In this document: piece by piece, positions 1 to 8,407 of the stretch
Layout of the letters: every line of letters starts with the position of its first letter
Position numbering within the stretch: the stretch's first letter is position 1
Notes under the pieces: generated by a model
Database searches by the model: none
Seen by the model: the letters and a program-made list of their open reading frames with translations, nothing else
Told to the model about the DNA's origin: nothing
Assembly: GCA_011046315.1 (NCBI GenBank)
Contig: DSAU01000052.1
Location: forward strand, 1-21,135
Source: a bacterium
Lineage (GTDB): Bacteria > Zhuqueibacterota > Zhuqueibacteria > Thermofontimicrobiales > Thermofontimicrobiaceae
DNA length: 21,135 nucleotides
Reading direction: 5' to 3'
Translations under genes and position numbers: made by a program

Positions 1-1995
1 ACCTATATTCTCATTCTGGCCGTTATTGTGGGTGTTCTCGGCGGTTTTGTGGCGATTGGCTTTCGCTGGCTGATTATATTCACCCAAAAAATTGCTCTGC
101 AGGACTCCAGAAGCGTTCTCGAAGCGCTTGCTGATCTCCCATTCTATTGGAAAATTTTGCTCCCGCTGCTGGGCGGCGCCATTGTGGGACCAATCATTTA
201 CTTTTTTGCCCGTGAGGCGAAAGGGCACGGCGTTCCTGAAGTCATGCAGGCAATGGCTCTGAAAAACGGTCAGATTCGCCCGCGGGTGGCAATTGTTAAA
301 TCGATCAGCTCTGCAATAACCATCAGCACTGGTGGTTCGGTCGGACAGGAAGGTCCAATTATTCAGGTCGGTTCAGCGGTGGGATCAAGCATCGGACAAT
401 GGTTAAAAGTATCGCCGGAGCGGCTTAAAATTTTGGTCGGATGCGGCGCCGCTGCCGGAATCGCGGCGACTTTCAATGCGCCCATTGCCGGGGCGTTTTT
501 TGCGTTGGAGGTGATCATCGGCAATTTTGCGCTGATCAGCTTCAGTCCGATTATCATCTCGTCGGTCATGGCAACGGCAGTTTCGCGTGCGTTTTTTGGC
601 AATTACCCAATATTTTCAGTACCGCTGTACTCGCTGGTCTCTATTTGGGAAATCCCTTTTTACATGATATTGGGGATAGTGACCGGATTAGTCGGTCTGG
701 CGTTTATTGAATCGGTTTACGCCAGCGAGCGATTCTGGGACAAACTGAAATTTCCGGATTTTTTAAAAACCCCGGTTGGCGGGGCCATACTTGGTTTAAT
801 AATCATCATCTGTCCCCATGTTTTTGGCGGCGGCTATGAAAGCATTGAAATGGCGTTGCGCGGAGAATTCGTTTGGCATACATTGCTATTGCTCATGGTT
901 TTCAAATTGCTCGCGACCAGCATAACGCTTGGCTCCGGAGGATCAGGAGGAGTTTTTGCGCCGGCGTTGTTTCTGGGCGCGGTTTCTGGCGGCGCTTTCG
1001 GATATTTGATTGACTACCTGTTTCCTGGTTTGGCGGCTTATAGCGGCGCTTATGCCATGGTCGGTATGGGTGCTGTGGTGGCGGCGACCACCCATGCACC
1101 GATTACTGCGATTTTGATCTTGTTTGAAATCACCAATGATTATAAAATTATTTTGCCCATTATGATTTCCTGCACCATTGCAACCGTTCTGGCGCGGCGG
1201 TTCAAGCAGGATTCAATTTATACCCAGAAATTAACGCTGCGAGGTATTTCCCTTAATCAGGGGCGGGAAGAGATCATCATGAAATCGTTCTTGGTTGGCG
1301 ATTTGATGCATTCTAAAATACCCACAATCAAAGAATGCACCAGGCTAAAACAAATTATCAAAATTTTCATGGAAAGTCAGGAAGCTTATTACTATGTGGT
1401 AAACGATCAAAACAGACTGATGGGAACTTTATCGACCCATCTGGTAAAATCTGTATTGAGCGCACCTGAAAGCCTGAACCAACTGGTTATCGCCAAAGAC
1501 CTGTTGCATCCGATTGAAGAATTTGTTGTTCCTGAAACCAACCTCGCCGACTGTATGAACCGCTTTGAACGGGTCGAGAGCGAACACCTGCCGGTCGTGG
1601 ATAATATCCAATCCATGAGACTCATCGGAATGGTCTCCAAAAAGGAAATCATTAAACTTTACAATCGTGAAATTTTAAGAAAAGACATCATCGGCGTCAA
1701 ATATGTTCGCGATTTGGGCAGCGAAAAAATGCGCAACCTGGTTCAACTCCCCAGTGATTTTAAGGTGGATTTTATCAGGGTCCCTGATAGTTTTATCGGA
1801 AAATCTATCAAACAACTTGACATTCGGGCACAATACAACATCACTATTCTGGCGGTTAAAAAAAAGTTGAGCGACATCGGTCCCAGCAATGAAATGCCCA
1901 ATCCGGACCGAATATTTCAAGCCGACGATATTTTGGTCGCCGCCGGAAAGGAAAAAGAGTTGGAAAAACTGCGAAAATTATTGGGCAAGAATTAA
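1..1995 (+). CDS. ClC-family chloride channel/transporter with CBS pair and TrkA-C domain (5' partial)
   Basis: The reading frame is open to the first base (codons T-Y-I-L-I-L-A precede the GTG at 28), so the true start lies upstream and the N-terminus is missing. ClC signatures are in order: GHGVPE (bases ~226-243), GSVGQEGP with the gating glutamate at codon 349-351, and GSGGSGGVFAP near 931-963. A CBS pair follows (about 1300-1660). The last ~75 residues form an RCK_C/TrkA_C domain (FIRVPDSFIGKSIKQLDI...ADDILVAAGKEKEL). In CLC-ec1 the internal proton glutamate E203 follows another glutamate. Here the matching segment reads ALEVIIGNF, placing valine (codon 511-513) at that position, as in channels; this alignment is by eye. 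The stop lies 2 nt before ktrB, so the genes are probably one operon. Family assignment is secure; channel versus antiporter is open. Confidence 0.93.
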   Translation, partial: TYILILAVIVGVLGGFVAIGFRWLIIFTQKIALQDSRSVLEALADLPFYWKILLPLLGGAIVGPIIYFFAREAKGHGVPEVMQAMALKNGQIRPRVAIVKSISSAITISTGGSVGQEGPIIQVGSAVGSSIGQWLKVSPERLKILVGCGAAAGIAATFNAPIAGAFFALEVIIGNFALISFSPIIISSVMATAVSRAFFGNYPIFSVPLYSLVSIWEIPFYMILGIVTGLVGLAFIESVYASERFWDKLKFPDFLKTPVGGAILGLIIIICPHVFGGGYESIEMALRGEFVWHTLLLLMVFKLLATSITLGSGGSGGVFAPALFLGAVSGGAFGYLIDYLFPGLAAYSGAYAMVGMGAVVAATTHAPITAILILFEITNDYKIILPIMISCTIATVLARRFKQDSIYTQKLTLRGISLNQGREEIIMKSFLVGDLMHSKIPTIKECTRLKQIIKIFMESQEAYYYVVNDQNRLMGTLSTHLVKSVLSAPESLNQLVIAKDLLHPIEEFVVPETNLADCMNRFERVESEHLPVVDNIQSMRLIGMVSKKEIIKLYNREILRKDIIGVKYVRDLGSEKMRNLVQLPSDFKVDFIRVPDSFIGKSIKQLDIRAQYNITILAVKKKLSDIGPSNEMPNPDRIFQADDILVAAGKEKELEKLRKLLGKN

Positions 1996-1997
1996 TT

Positions 1998-3368
1998 ATG
2001 AAAAATCCCAGCGAGCAAAAATTTTGGGGCTCTTCCAGGATTCTGGTTTCAAGTTTCCTCATCGTTATCATTCTTGGTACCATCCTGCTCTCGCTGCCGC
2101 AGGCGGTTCACGGTGACCGGCTTTCTCTGGTCGATTCCCTGTTCACCGCCACATCTGCCACTTGTGTCACGGGACTGATCGTAGTGGATACCGGCACAAA
2201 ATTTACCCAGTTCGGCCAGTTGGTCATTCTGCTTCTCATCCAGTTGGGCGGGTTGGGCATCATGACATTTTCTACATTTTTTATCTTTTTAATTATTGGA
2301 AAATTTTCCATTGCCGATCGCAGCGTTCTTCAGGAAAGCCTGACTCAATTTCCGGTAAAAAACATCTTGGAATTGCTGTTAACAATTTTCACATTCGTCA
2401 TTCTCGTTGAAATCATCGGCGCCATTCTGTTGACACTGGCGTTTTGGGATCAAATGAGCTTGTCGGACGCGATTTATCATGGTTTGTTTCACTCAATATC
2501 AGCGTTTTGCAACGCCGGATTTTCACTCAATCATGACAGCTTTATTCAGTATCAGGGAAATATCGCCGTTAATTTGATTTTGATAATATTAATCATTCTC
2601 GGGGGATTGGGATTTATTGTTCTCTATGAATTAAAACAAAAAATATTTAATCCGCTAAAAAAGGGAACTAGCGCTGCTTTTTCCTTTCACTCGAGAATAG
2701 CAATCATTATCTCTTTTATTCTTATTATAGTTGGATTCTTTTTTATCTACCTGTTCGAATCGCGGAATATTTTATCCCATCAATCTCCGGTCAATAAAGT
2801 TTTGTTTCCGCTTTTTCAATCTATCACCACGCGAACCGCCGGTTTTAATACCATAGATATTTCAATATTAACCAATCCGACGCTATTTTTCATCATCATG
2901 TTGATGTTTATCGGCGCTTCCCCCGGCTCGTGTGGAGGCGGGATCAAAACCACAACAGCCGGCGTTATTGTGTCGATGTTGTTTGCCAGATTTAAAAATC
3001 AGGAGAGCGTGAACATTGGTTATCGCCGACTTCCCGAGGTTATCGTTTCACGCGCTGTTTCGGTGGCTATTTTTTCGGTAACTATTGTTACCATCATGAC
3101 TATTTTATTAATGACTTCTGAATTTGGTGGGGTATCGCACCATAACAGCCGGGGATTGTTTCTGGAAACCCTGTTTGAAGTCGTCTCCGCATTCGGCACG
3201 GTCGGGCTTTCCACCGGGATAACGGCTGGATTGTCATCAATGGGCAAAGTAATTATTATCATCACCATGTTCATAGGCAGGCTCGGACCATTGACCGTGA
3301 CGCTGGCAATCGGTAAAAAGGAAGCGCCAAAATACAAATATGCAGAAGAAAAAGTGTTAGTCGGATAA
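1998..3368 (+). CDS. ktrB: K+ uptake membrane subunit, KtrB/TrkH family
   Basis: 456-residue membrane protein forming the K+ (or Na+-coupled K+) translocating pore. Four imperfect pore repeats are visible with their filter loops: SATCVTGL, SAFCNAGF, TRTAGFNT and SAFGTVGLSTG, each followed by hydrophobic M2 helices. The length and the N-terminus, which starts just before the first pore repeat, fit KtrB better than the longer E. coli TrkH. The ATG lies 2 nt after the ClC stop, and the gene for the RCK partner follows 16 nt after its own stop, so all three are likely co-transcribed. The regulatory partner is most probably the KtrA-type protein downstream. The TrkA-C tail on the ClC protein is a second possible RCK-type contact, but that is inference. 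Confidence 0.95.
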   Translation: MKNPSEQKFWGSSRILVSSFLIVIILGTILLSLPQAVHGDRLSLVDSLFTATSATCVTGLIVVDTGTKFTQFGQLVILLLIQLGGLGIMTFSTFFIFLIIGKFSIADRSVLQESLTQFPVKNILELLLTIFTFVILVEIIGAILLTLAFWDQMSLSDAIYHGLFHSISAFCNAGFSLNHDSFIQYQGNIAVNLILIILIILGGLGFIVLYELKQKIFNPLKKGTSAAFSFHSRIAIIISFILIIVGFFFIYLFESRNILSHQSPVNKVLFPLFQSITTRTAGFNTIDISILTNPTLFFIIMLMFIGASPGSCGGGIKTTTAGVIVSMLFARFKNQESVNIGYRRLPEVIVSRAVSVAIFSVTIVTIMTILLMTSEFGGVSHHNSRGLFLETLFEVVSAFGTVGLSTGITAGLSSMGKVIIIITMFIGRLGPLTVTLAIGKKEAPKYKYAEEKVLVG

Positions 3369-3384
3369 ATTAAGAGAAGAAATT

Positions 3385-4041
3385 ATGCGAAAATTTGCAG
3401 TAATCGGTATGAGCACCTTTGGAGAATATCTGTGCAAATACCTCAACGAAGCCGGGCTAAATATCATGGCGATAGACGCCAACGAATCAAAAATTGATAA
3501 AATAAAAAATTTTGTCACTAAAGCCATCGTCACCGATGCTCGAGACAAAGAGACTTTGGAAAGTATCGGCATCACGGATTTTGATGTTGTGGTTGTCAGC
3601 CTCGGCGACCAGATTGACGCCAGCATTCTGGTTACCCTGTATCTGAAAGAGCTGGGCGTTAAAGAAATTATTGCCAAAGCATCTACAGAGGATCACGGGA
3701 AAATTTTAGACCGGATTGGCGCCACATCGGTCATCTTTCCGGAAAAAGATGTCGCCTTTCGGTTTGCAAAAAGTCTGCAAAATATCAATGTACTCGACGC
3801 CATCCCGCTAAGTCCCGGCGTTTCCATACTTGAATTCGGACCGCCTAATTCCTTTATGGGAAAATCACTCAGGGATCTAGACATTGCTAACCGTTATGGA
3901 ATTCAGATCGTCGTCATCAAAGAGTTGGTTCCGGAAAATTTGGTCATTGTGCCTCGGGCAGACCATATCATTAAAGACAGCGATATCCTGGTAGGAATTG
4001 GCAAAGACGAAGATTTTAAAAAACTTTTAAAGGAAAAGTAG
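3385..4041 (+). CDS. ktrA: K+ uptake regulatory subunit, KtrA/TrkA family (RCK_N + RCK_C)
   Basis: 218-residue cytosolic gating ring subunit. The N-terminal Rossmann fold starts at residue 2 (KFAVIGMSTFGEYLCKYL), with the GxSxxG-type nucleotide loop and an acidic residue (AIDAN) at the end of beta-2 that normally contacts the adenosine ribose. The C-terminal RCK_C domain begins near residue 148 (ILEFGPPNSFMGKSLRDLDI) and ends in DSDILVGIGKDEDFKKLL. A single RCK_N/RCK_C pair is the KtrA layout, not the duplicated TrkA layout. RBS GAGAAGAAATT precedes the ATG. The stop is TAG, which shows that amber is an ordinary stop codon in this genome; this matters for the interrupted gene at 13446. Confidence 0.94.
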   Translation: MRKFAVIGMSTFGEYLCKYLNEAGLNIMAIDANESKIDKIKNFVTKAIVTDARDKETLESIGITDFDVVVVSLGDQIDASILVTLYLKELGVKEIIAKASTEDHGKILDRIGATSVIFPEKDVAFRFAKSLQNINVLDAIPLSPGVSILEFGPPNSFMGKSLRDLDIANRYGIQIVVIKELVPENLVIVPRADHIIKDSDILVGIGKDEDFKKLLKEK

Positions 4042-4086
4042 GCGAATTTACCGACCGAATCTTATCAAAATTTAACTTTTATTTTA

Positions 4087-4115
4087 TTGTAAGTTTATCA
4101 AAAGATGGTTATATT
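4087..4115 (+). promoter_or_regulatory. sigma-70-like promoter of lon
   Basis: TTGTAA (4087-4092) and TATATT (4110-4115) are separated by exactly 17 nt, matching 4/6 and 5/6 of the -35 and -10 consensus. Transcription would start near 4122, leaving a leader of about 47 nt before the lon ATG. It sits in the 127-nt gap between ktrA and lon, so lon probably has its own transcript. No CIRCE-type or other heat-shock operator was seen. Confidence 0.5.
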
Positions 4116-4168
4116 GGGGTTCAAATTAGCTTACTTTGGAAACAGTTCTGTTTTTAGGGAGTTGTTGA

Positions 4169-6535
4169 ATGCAAGATGACTATATTAGCGGACTAAAAGA
4201 TGTCGATGAATCCGATCCCATTCTCATACCGGATATTTTACCGATATTACCGCTGCGTGATTTTATTATCTTTCCGCACATGGTTTCACCATTGATTATT
4301 GCCCGCTCCAAATCATTGAAAATGGTCGATGATGTGATGGAGAGCCACAAGCTATTGGGGCTGGTCGCCCAAAAGGAACCTGAAAACGAATCCCCTGATG
4401 CGAACGACCTGTTCAAGCTTGGCACAACGGCGCATGTTATCAAAAAAGTAAACTTCCCCGACAACAGCACCCGGATTTTGGTTCAAGGATTATCGCGAAT
4501 TAAAATTAAAAAATATATTCAACGCGAACCCTATTTTATGGCGCAGGTAAAACAAGTCCGTGAAATGGCAGGCAAGGGCATTGAAATTGAAGCGCTCATG
4601 CGAAACATTTCGCTACAATTTCAAAAAATCATGACCCTGGTTCCTTATCTTCCTGATGAATTACAGATTGCAGTTATGAACATGCAAGACCCGGGAAGAT
4701 TGGCGGATTTGTTGGTTACCCATCTAAATTTGACCCTATTTGAAAAGCAGCAAATTTTAGAAGCTCTAAACATCAGGGATCGGCTAACCAAACTGACGAT
4801 ATTTATCAACCGCGAACTGCAGGTTTTGGAAATGGGCTCCAAAATCCAAACCCAGGTTCAATTTGAAATCGGAAAAAATCAGCGTGAATTCTATCTCAGA
4901 GAACAATTAAAAGCCATTCAGCAGGAGCTCGGTGAAGGCGACGAGCGAGCATCTGAGATCAATGAACTTCGGCGTAAAATCGAAAAAGCCAAAATGCCAT
5001 CGCCGGCAAAAAAAGAGGCAGTTCGCGAATTGGAGCGGCTTTCGAAAATGCCGCCTGGCGCTGCTGAATATACAGTATCGCGGACTTATCTGGATTGGAT
5101 GATCCGCCTTCCCTGGAACAAGTCAAGTAATGATAATCTTCAGCTCGAAGACGCCGAACGCATCCTCAACCAGGATCATTATAATCTGATTAAAGTAAAA
5201 GAGCGAATATTAGAATACCTCGCCGTCCGCAAACTTAAACAGGATACCAGAGGACCGATCCTGTGCTTTGTGGGGCCTCCCGGAGTGGGGAAAACTTCAT
5301 TAGGCCGTTCCATTGCCCGCGCTATGAGCCGGAAATTTGTGCGAATTTCATTGGGCGGCGTCAAAGATGAAGCCGAGATTCGCGGGCATCGCCGCACTTA
5401 TATCGGCGCGCTGCCCGGCAGGATTATCCAGGGGATAAAAAACGCTGGCTACAACAATCCGGTTTTTATGCTCGATGAAGTTGACAAAATTGGCACAGAT
5501 TTTCGCGGTGACCCAGCCTCGGCGCTTCTTGAAGTGCTCGATCCTGAGCAAAACTTTTCCTTTTCGGACCATTATCTCGACGTGCCTTTTAATTTGTCCA
5601 AAGTTTTTTTCATCACTACAGCAAATTATATAGATCCCATCCCATCGCCGCTGCTGGACCGTATGGAAGTGATTGAATTGCCCGGTTACACCGCCGAGGA
5701 AAAATTGGACATTGCTTTTCAATATCTCATCCCAAAACAGATCACGGAAAACGGGTTGAAAAAACCGCAAATTTCCATTCACAAAAGCGCGGTACGAAAA
5801 ATGATCAGCGATTTTACCCGTGAAGCCGGACTGCGAAATCTGGAACGGGAGATCGCTAAAATTTGCCGGCGGGCAGCCAAAACCATTGCCAGCGGCAATC
5901 CCGAAAAAATCGTTATCTCTGCCAAAAATCTCACTGAATTTTTGGGACCTGAAAAATTCTACTCAGAGATCGCTGACAGAATGACTGATATCGGAATCGC
6001 AACCGGCTTGGCCTGGACCCCTTACGGCGGAGACATCTTATTTGTGGAATGCACCGAGCTGTCCGCTGGAAAGGGATTGATTTTGACCGGGCAGATGGGT
6101 AATGTCATGAAAGAGTCAGCACAAGCGGCGTTGACTTATGTAAAGACAAAGGCAAAGACGTTTGGCATTGCCCCCAAAAAAATTGAGAGCGGCCAAATTC
6201 ATATTCATGTGCCCGCCGGTTCGATTCCCAAAGACGGACCTTCGGCAGGCATCACCATGGCGATAGCGCTGATTTCTTTGCTCACCAAACAGAAAATCAA
6301 ACAAAAAATTGCCATGACCGGTGAGATCACGCTGCGCGGAAAAATATTGCCTGTCGGCGGGATAAAAGAAAAAATCCTCGCCGCCAGGCGCGCCGGTGTT
6401 AAGCAAGTCGTGCTGCCAAAAAAAAATGAGAATGATCTGGTTGAACTGCCTGAGGTTATTAAAAATGACATGTGCTTTCATCTGGTGGATAAGGTGGATG
6501 AGGTGGTTGAGTTGATTTTTTTTAGTAAAAAATAA
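4169..6535 (+). CDS. lon: ATP-dependent protease LonA
   Basis: 788 residues, the normal size of LonA. It degrades misfolded and regulatory proteins in the cytoplasm. Domains in order: LON substrate-binding domain from about residue 22 (ILPILPLRDFIIFPHM), a coiled helical segment (~220-300), an AAA+ module with Walker A GPPGVGKT at 369-376 and Walker B VFMLDEVDKIG, and the Ser/Lys protease domain. The catalytic serine is S692 in KDGPSAG. The catalytic lysine should be the second lysine of GGIKEK (K735), by comparison with the 43-residue spacing in E. coli. The substrate residues GEITLRG lie between them. RBS AGGGAG sits 7 nt upstream of the ATG. All key residues are present and the gene looks intact. 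Confidence 0.98.
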   Translation: MQDDYISGLKDVDESDPILIPDILPILPLRDFIIFPHMVSPLIIARSKSLKMVDDVMESHKLLGLVAQKEPENESPDANDLFKLGTTAHVIKKVNFPDNSTRILVQGLSRIKIKKYIQREPYFMAQVKQVREMAGKGIEIEALMRNISLQFQKIMTLVPYLPDELQIAVMNMQDPGRLADLLVTHLNLTLFEKQQILEALNIRDRLTKLTIFINRELQVLEMGSKIQTQVQFEIGKNQREFYLREQLKAIQQELGEGDERASEINELRRKIEKAKMPSPAKKEAVRELERLSKMPPGAAEYTVSRTYLDWMIRLPWNKSSNDNLQLEDAERILNQDHYNLIKVKERILEYLAVRKLKQDTRGPILCFVGPPGVGKTSLGRSIARAMSRKFVRISLGGVKDEAEIRGHRRTYIGALPGRIIQGIKNAGYNNPVFMLDEVDKIGTDFRGDPASALLEVLDPEQNFSFSDHYLDVPFNLSKVFFITTANYIDPIPSPLLDRMEVIELPGYTAEEKLDIAFQYLIPKQITENGLKKPQISIHKSAVRKMISDFTREAGLRNLEREIAKICRRAAKTIASGNPEKIVISAKNLTEFLGPEKFYSEIADRMTDIGIATGLAWTPYGGDILFVECTELSAGKGLILTGQMGNVMKESAQAALTYVKTKAKTFGIAPKKIESGQIHIHVPAGSIPKDGPSAGITMAIALISLLTKQKIKQKIAMTGEITLRGKILPVGGIKEKILAARRAGVKQVVLPKKNENDLVELPEVIKNDMCFHLVDKVDEVVELIFFSKK

Positions 6536-6692
6536 TGGCGTTTTTGCAGCATTGACAAATTTATATCAAACCGGTTGTATCGGAATTTCAAAGTATATCA
6601 AAAATACTAAAACTGCAGTCTGACAAATTTGTTTTATCACATTACCCAGCGTGGCGAAACCGCAAAATAAAACACCGAAAAATGTCAAAGTC

Positions 6693-6730
6693 CATCATAT
6701 TCCCCAGTCCCAGGTTCATGATATTCCCCA
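6693..6730. repeat. tandem direct repeat CAT(C/G)ATATTCCCCA, IS21-end-like
   Basis: CATCATATTCCCCA (6693-6706) and CATGATATTCCCCA (6717-6730) differ at one base and are 24 bp apart. Pairs of short direct repeats with this spacing are typical of IS21-family termini, where the transposase binds. The sequence differs from the repeat pair at 7134-7173, so if it is an IS end it comes from a different element. No transposase coding sequence adjoins it. Confidence 0.4.
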
Positions 6731-6816
6731 CTTGTTTTGTGAATTAAGGGAATAATAAAAAGATTAATTTACAAAGTCAAGCGTTTTCAAATTTGGGACG
6801 TATCACCTCACTTACA

Positions 6817-6940
6817 GGTGGAATACTGATGCCATCGCTTGATGATCTGATTATTTGACAGATGATAAAATTTTTATATAAAGCTACCTATTTTTAATAT
6901 TGTTACAAATAAAGCGATGGCATCAGTCTGCGTCTCCACC
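6817..6940. repeat. 124-bp inverted-repeat element (MITE-like)
   Basis: A perfect 16-bp inverted repeat (ACTGATGCCATCGCTT at 6825-6840, AAGCGATGGCATCAGT at 6912-6927) surrounds about 71 bp of AT-rich non-coding sequence. The arms extend outward to GGTGGA (6817-6822) and TCCACC (6935-6940), with a 5-nt length difference between the arms. The form is that of a small non-autonomous element. No target duplication is evident at the edges. A large cruciform or a paired RNA structure are alternatives. Confidence 0.55.
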
Positions 6941-6945
6941 GATGA

Positions 6946-7113
6946 CTAAGGTATTACTTTGGGACTAATTTTTTTTCGATACGATTCTCCTTTGATCAAA
7001 ATATGATGAGAATGATGGGCTAACCGATCCTGAATGGCGTTGGCGATTACAGGATCGGGAAATATAGTCAGCCAATCGTTGAACGGTCGATTACTGGTCA
7101 AAATGATAGACCT
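6946..7113 (-). pseudogene. C-terminal remnant of IS21-family IstB ATPase
   Basis: Read on the minus strand from 7113, the frame gives RSIILTSNRPFNDW, then PDPVIANAIQDRLAHHSHH, then ILIKGESYRKK, ending at a TAG (6946-6948). This is the characteristic end of IstB, the AAA+ transposition helper of IS21-like elements: sensor TSN, D-x-V-x-A-x-A-x-x-D-R and I-x-G-x-S-Y-R. Only about 55 residues remain. An in-frame stop lies just upstream, and the Walker motifs and the istA gene are absent. The left-end repeats of the element follow immediately (7134-7173), so an internal deletion appears to have joined the end to the istB tail. Confidence 0.8.
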
Positions 7114-7133
7114 GGCGCTCTGTCACCGTGCAC

Positions 7134-7173
7134 TTCAAAATGTACCACCACTGGGCAGTTGAAACTGTACCAC
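7134..7173. repeat. IS21-family terminal repeats
   Basis: TTCAAAATGTACCAC (7134-7148) and TTGAAACTGTACCAC (7159-7173) match at 13 of 15 bases and are 25 bp apart. Read outward-in on the minus strand they give TGTGGTACAGTTTCAACT..., the usual style of an IS21-type left end. The location directly upstream of the istB remnant, on the side where istA should be, supports this reading. Confidence 0.6.
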
Positions 7174-7515
7174 ACAAATGATTTAATAGCCGCGATAGCT
7201 CATTAAAAAAGAATACAAAAATGGAAGCGGGAATATAAGGAAAATGTCATTCAAAACATGAATTCAGAATTGAAACACTTATACAATGATTTAGTTAAAC
7301 GGATATCTGAGGGGATTACTGCATCCGCAGGAATGGCAGCTCAATGCTGAATAGTAACCTTTTTCTTAATTATACATCATATTTGCAGAAAAATCAAGAA
7401 AATATTATTATATTATAAAATTAATCTGTCGAATCTTGATAATTGCATATTGCTTAACTTAACGCCAATGCGTTTTGGCGGGACCACACTCCACAAAAAA
7501 TAAAAGACCTAAACC
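7174..7515. other. AT-rich gap with no supported gene
   Basis: A 30-codon ORF (7258-7350, beginning MNSELKHLYNDLVKRISEG) starts with ATG but has no clear ribosome binding site and no recognisable family. It could be a truncated N-terminus. The stretch 7351-7460 is very AT-rich. A small dyad CGCCAA-N6-TTGGCG lies at 7463-7480. Nothing else is supported. Confidence 0.4.
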
Positions 7516-7751
7516 ATGCCAAACACCATCAAAGTCCGTTGCAACAGCGCGAACAAACACACAAACGAAGTCGATCTGGACAAACTGCTCACTGGCGTCG
7601 TTATCACTCGTGCCGCCAACAGGGCCAGCCGCCGCAGCCCAGCCAACTGCAGGAGCGGTACGTTCTGCGCTGCAAATGCTGTCCTGCGGATGTGATCGTT
7701 ACGTGGCAGATGATAGAGGATTTTCGGCTGAGGCAGGGAGATTTGGGGTAG
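7516..7751 (+). pseudogene. small cysteine-containing protein, frameshifted
   Basis: An ATG at 7516 opens MPNTIKVRCNSANKHTNEVDL followed by DKLLTGVVITR. The sensible continuation lies in another frame (QQGQPPQPSQLQ, then ERYVLRCKCCPADVIVTWQMI and EDFRLRQGDLG, stop 7751). A single indel near 7605-7625 would explain this. The repaired product would have about 78 residues, with an acidic/polar N-terminus, a Pro/Gln linker and a CxCC-containing end that might bind metal. I do not recognise the family. It lies 113 nt upstream of another frameshifted gene (7865-8313), so the two may once have been a gene pair. Confidence 0.5.
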
Positions 7752-7767
7752 GATTGGTGTGAATTTA

Positions 7768-7838
7768 ACATCCCCCCTTCGAAAAGAGGAATCCAGGAAA
7801 GTCCCCTCGCCGGCTGGCGGGAGGATTCAAGGGGATGT
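7768..7838. repeat. intergenic dyad repeat ACATCCCC...GGGGATGT
   Basis: Perfect 8-bp outer arms (7768-7775 and 7831-7838) bracket a GC-rich core with internal GGAATCC and GGATTC arms and the hairpin GCCGGCTGGC. It matches the general form of dispersed intergenic palindromic repeats. It separates the two frameshifted small genes. A terminator role is possible but there is no U-tract. Confidence 0.5.
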
Positions 7839-7864
7839 CTAAAAATAAAAAAGGAACAAAATCC

Positions 7865-8313
7865 ATGTCCGATCAAAACGATATTATTTACGACAGCCCG
7901 GCTTCGGCGCCCGACGATGCGTTCTGGCTGGAACAGGGTCGGAAAATGGTCACACGGGCTCGCTATCCGGGGTGCGGTCGGCAGCCTCATCGCTGATTTC
8001 TGCGCTGGGTGTGATCAAGGCGATCTATTTCGGTATTTTGGGCTTTGCTGAATTCATCCCCGAAAACTGGTCAATCTGGGGCAAATGTCTGTTTATTATG
8101 CCGCTACTCATCTGGCTAACCGCTCTCAATTGTTGCGTGCAGATGGTAATGACCCAAAAATTAGTCCTCTACCTGCATTCACCGGAAAATATTCAACAAA
8201 TTTGCAAAAGCACTATTATGGAAAAACAGCGACAGTTGGAATGGGGATTCTTTTTATTAGAGGCGGGTTTGATTGTAGCGTTTGTGTTGTTGATTGTGCG
8301 GATGTATTTTTAG
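7865..8313 (+). pseudogene. small membrane protein, frameshifted
   Basis: ATG 7865 begins MSDQNDIIYDSPASAPDDAF then WLEQGRKMVT in one frame, closed by a stop at ~7996. The frame starting TGSLSGVRSAASSLISALGV near 7950 carries the rest to the stop at 8313. One indel around 7948-7955 separates them. The rejoined product would have about 148 residues, an acidic N-terminus and three hydrophobic segments: SALGVIKAIYFGILGFAEFI, CLFIMPLLIWLTALNCCV and WGFFLLEAGLIVAFVLLIV. A GTG at 7972 could restart translation, and a gene caller would probably report only 7972-8313. The family is not recognised. Confidence 0.6.
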
Positions 8314-8407
8314 AAGCGCAGGACAAACCACCTGCTTGCTCTGCGATTCTGTCTATGATCAGTCGCTCGCCATAATAAACAGCAGTTTGGATTCAAAACT
8401 TTTGTAA

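Noticed and set aside
7604..7990. 128-codon minus-strand ORF
   Set aside because: It crosses the dyad repeat and both broken plus-strand genes and shows no family features. The plus-strand readings make better proteins.
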